Below are positions 63,859-64,000 of a stretch of DNA of 64,000 bases, piece by piece. Location: positions 1,779,501 to 1,843,500 of the forward strand of contig NZ_CP025135.1 in NCBI RefSeq assembly GCF_002833405.1, given 5' to 3'. Origin of the DNA: Planococcus sp. MB-3u-03. Its GTDB lineage: Bacteria > Bacillota > Bacilli > Bacillales_A > Planococcaceae. The notes below the pieces were generated by a model, which was given only the letters and a program-made list of their open reading frames with translations, was not told the DNA's origin and did not search any database. The position numbers and the translations under genes were made by a program. Numbering within the stretch: position 1 is the first letter of the stretch; each line of letters opens with the position of its first letter.

Positions 63859-64000
63859 TTTCCCTCCATAGCCATTAGTTTATCACAATCCGGCAAGCCA
63901 TATACAGTTTGCCGAACAGGCATTCTTTTCAGTTGGAGATGGCTCCAAAATCCGCTATTATTAGGAATAAAGTCGGAAACCTTTCATCATATTTATCGTC
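63859..64000. other. Upstream region of yppE at the window edge
   Basis: About 140 bases without a gene I can support. It should contain the yppE-yprA-yprB promoter; no clear -35/-10 pair was picked out. Confidence 0.4.

Noticed and set aside
1..64000. CRISPR arrays, tRNA or rRNA genes, prophage modules
   Set aside because: No regularly spaced repeats, cloverleaf sequences, rRNA segments or phage structural genes were seen by eye.

Overview
The window comes from a low-to-moderate GC Firmicute of the Bacillales, most likely a Planococcus or Planomicrobium relative (Planococcaceae). Gene order follows the Bacillus subtilis yoj/odh and yp* neighbourhoods closely, with some Staphylococcus-like synteny (odhA/odhB near murG; msrA/msrB, degV, dfrA and thyA close together). 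Shine-Dalgarno sites are strong. No tRNA, complete rRNA or CRISPR array was seen. Most genes are on the minus strand.

Layout: 1-2.9 kb holds two cold-shock genes (minus) and an xpaC-telA pair (plus). 3.1-11.1 kb is a vWA/MoxR pair, a small protein, a DedA protein and the odhA-odhB operon of 2-oxoglutarate dehydrogenase. 11.2-16.4 kb carries a PAS-GGDEF diguanylate cyclase, dapF and murG, then a divergent MATE exporter. 16.7-28.8 kb is mostly housekeeping: a small hydrolase, a CobW metallochaperone, a carboxyl-terminal protease, deoD, yozE, msrB/msrA, ypmS, ypmR, degV, plsC, dfrA, thyA, ypjP, a 25-residue membrane peptide, ypiP and a bacilliredoxin. 28.8-33.6 kb is the most accessory part: an AT-rich spacer, an aldo/keto reductase, an IS110 element with a structured upstream region, a VOC protein, a K+-channel-like protein and a broken small gene. 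33.9-49.7 kb has cvfC, an ABC-F ATPase, an HD hydrolase, a third csp, ypeQ, ypdP, an RNase H-like gene, several small membrane proteins, a sugar-dehydrogenase-like lipoprotein, GNAT, LD-carboxypeptidase and SDR genes, an amidohydrolase, a CNNM/CorC-type protein and a rhodanese. 49.7-63.9 kb matches the B. subtilis ypbR-ypwA-ypvA-ypsC-rnpB-gpsB-yprB-yprA-yppE segment, with RNase P RNA.

Two things stand out. First, a roughly 240-bp imperfectly palindromic repeat occurs three times between genes. At two loci it sits between two near-identical, directly repeated intrinsic terminators whose sequence is specific to that locus, as if the element had duplicated a terminator on insertion. Its stems co-vary between copies. 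Second, many conserved genes (csp, xpaC, telA, odhA, murG, MATE, ctpA, degV, dfrA, thyA, ABC-F, LD-carboxypeptidase, CNNM, yprA, yppE) carry single-base indels, usually one A missing from a run of A. This looks like uncorrected sequencing error rather than gene decay. Such genes are labelled pseudogene 'as read', but most are probably intact in the organism. In yprB two compensating indels hide the catalytic motif inside an open frame.
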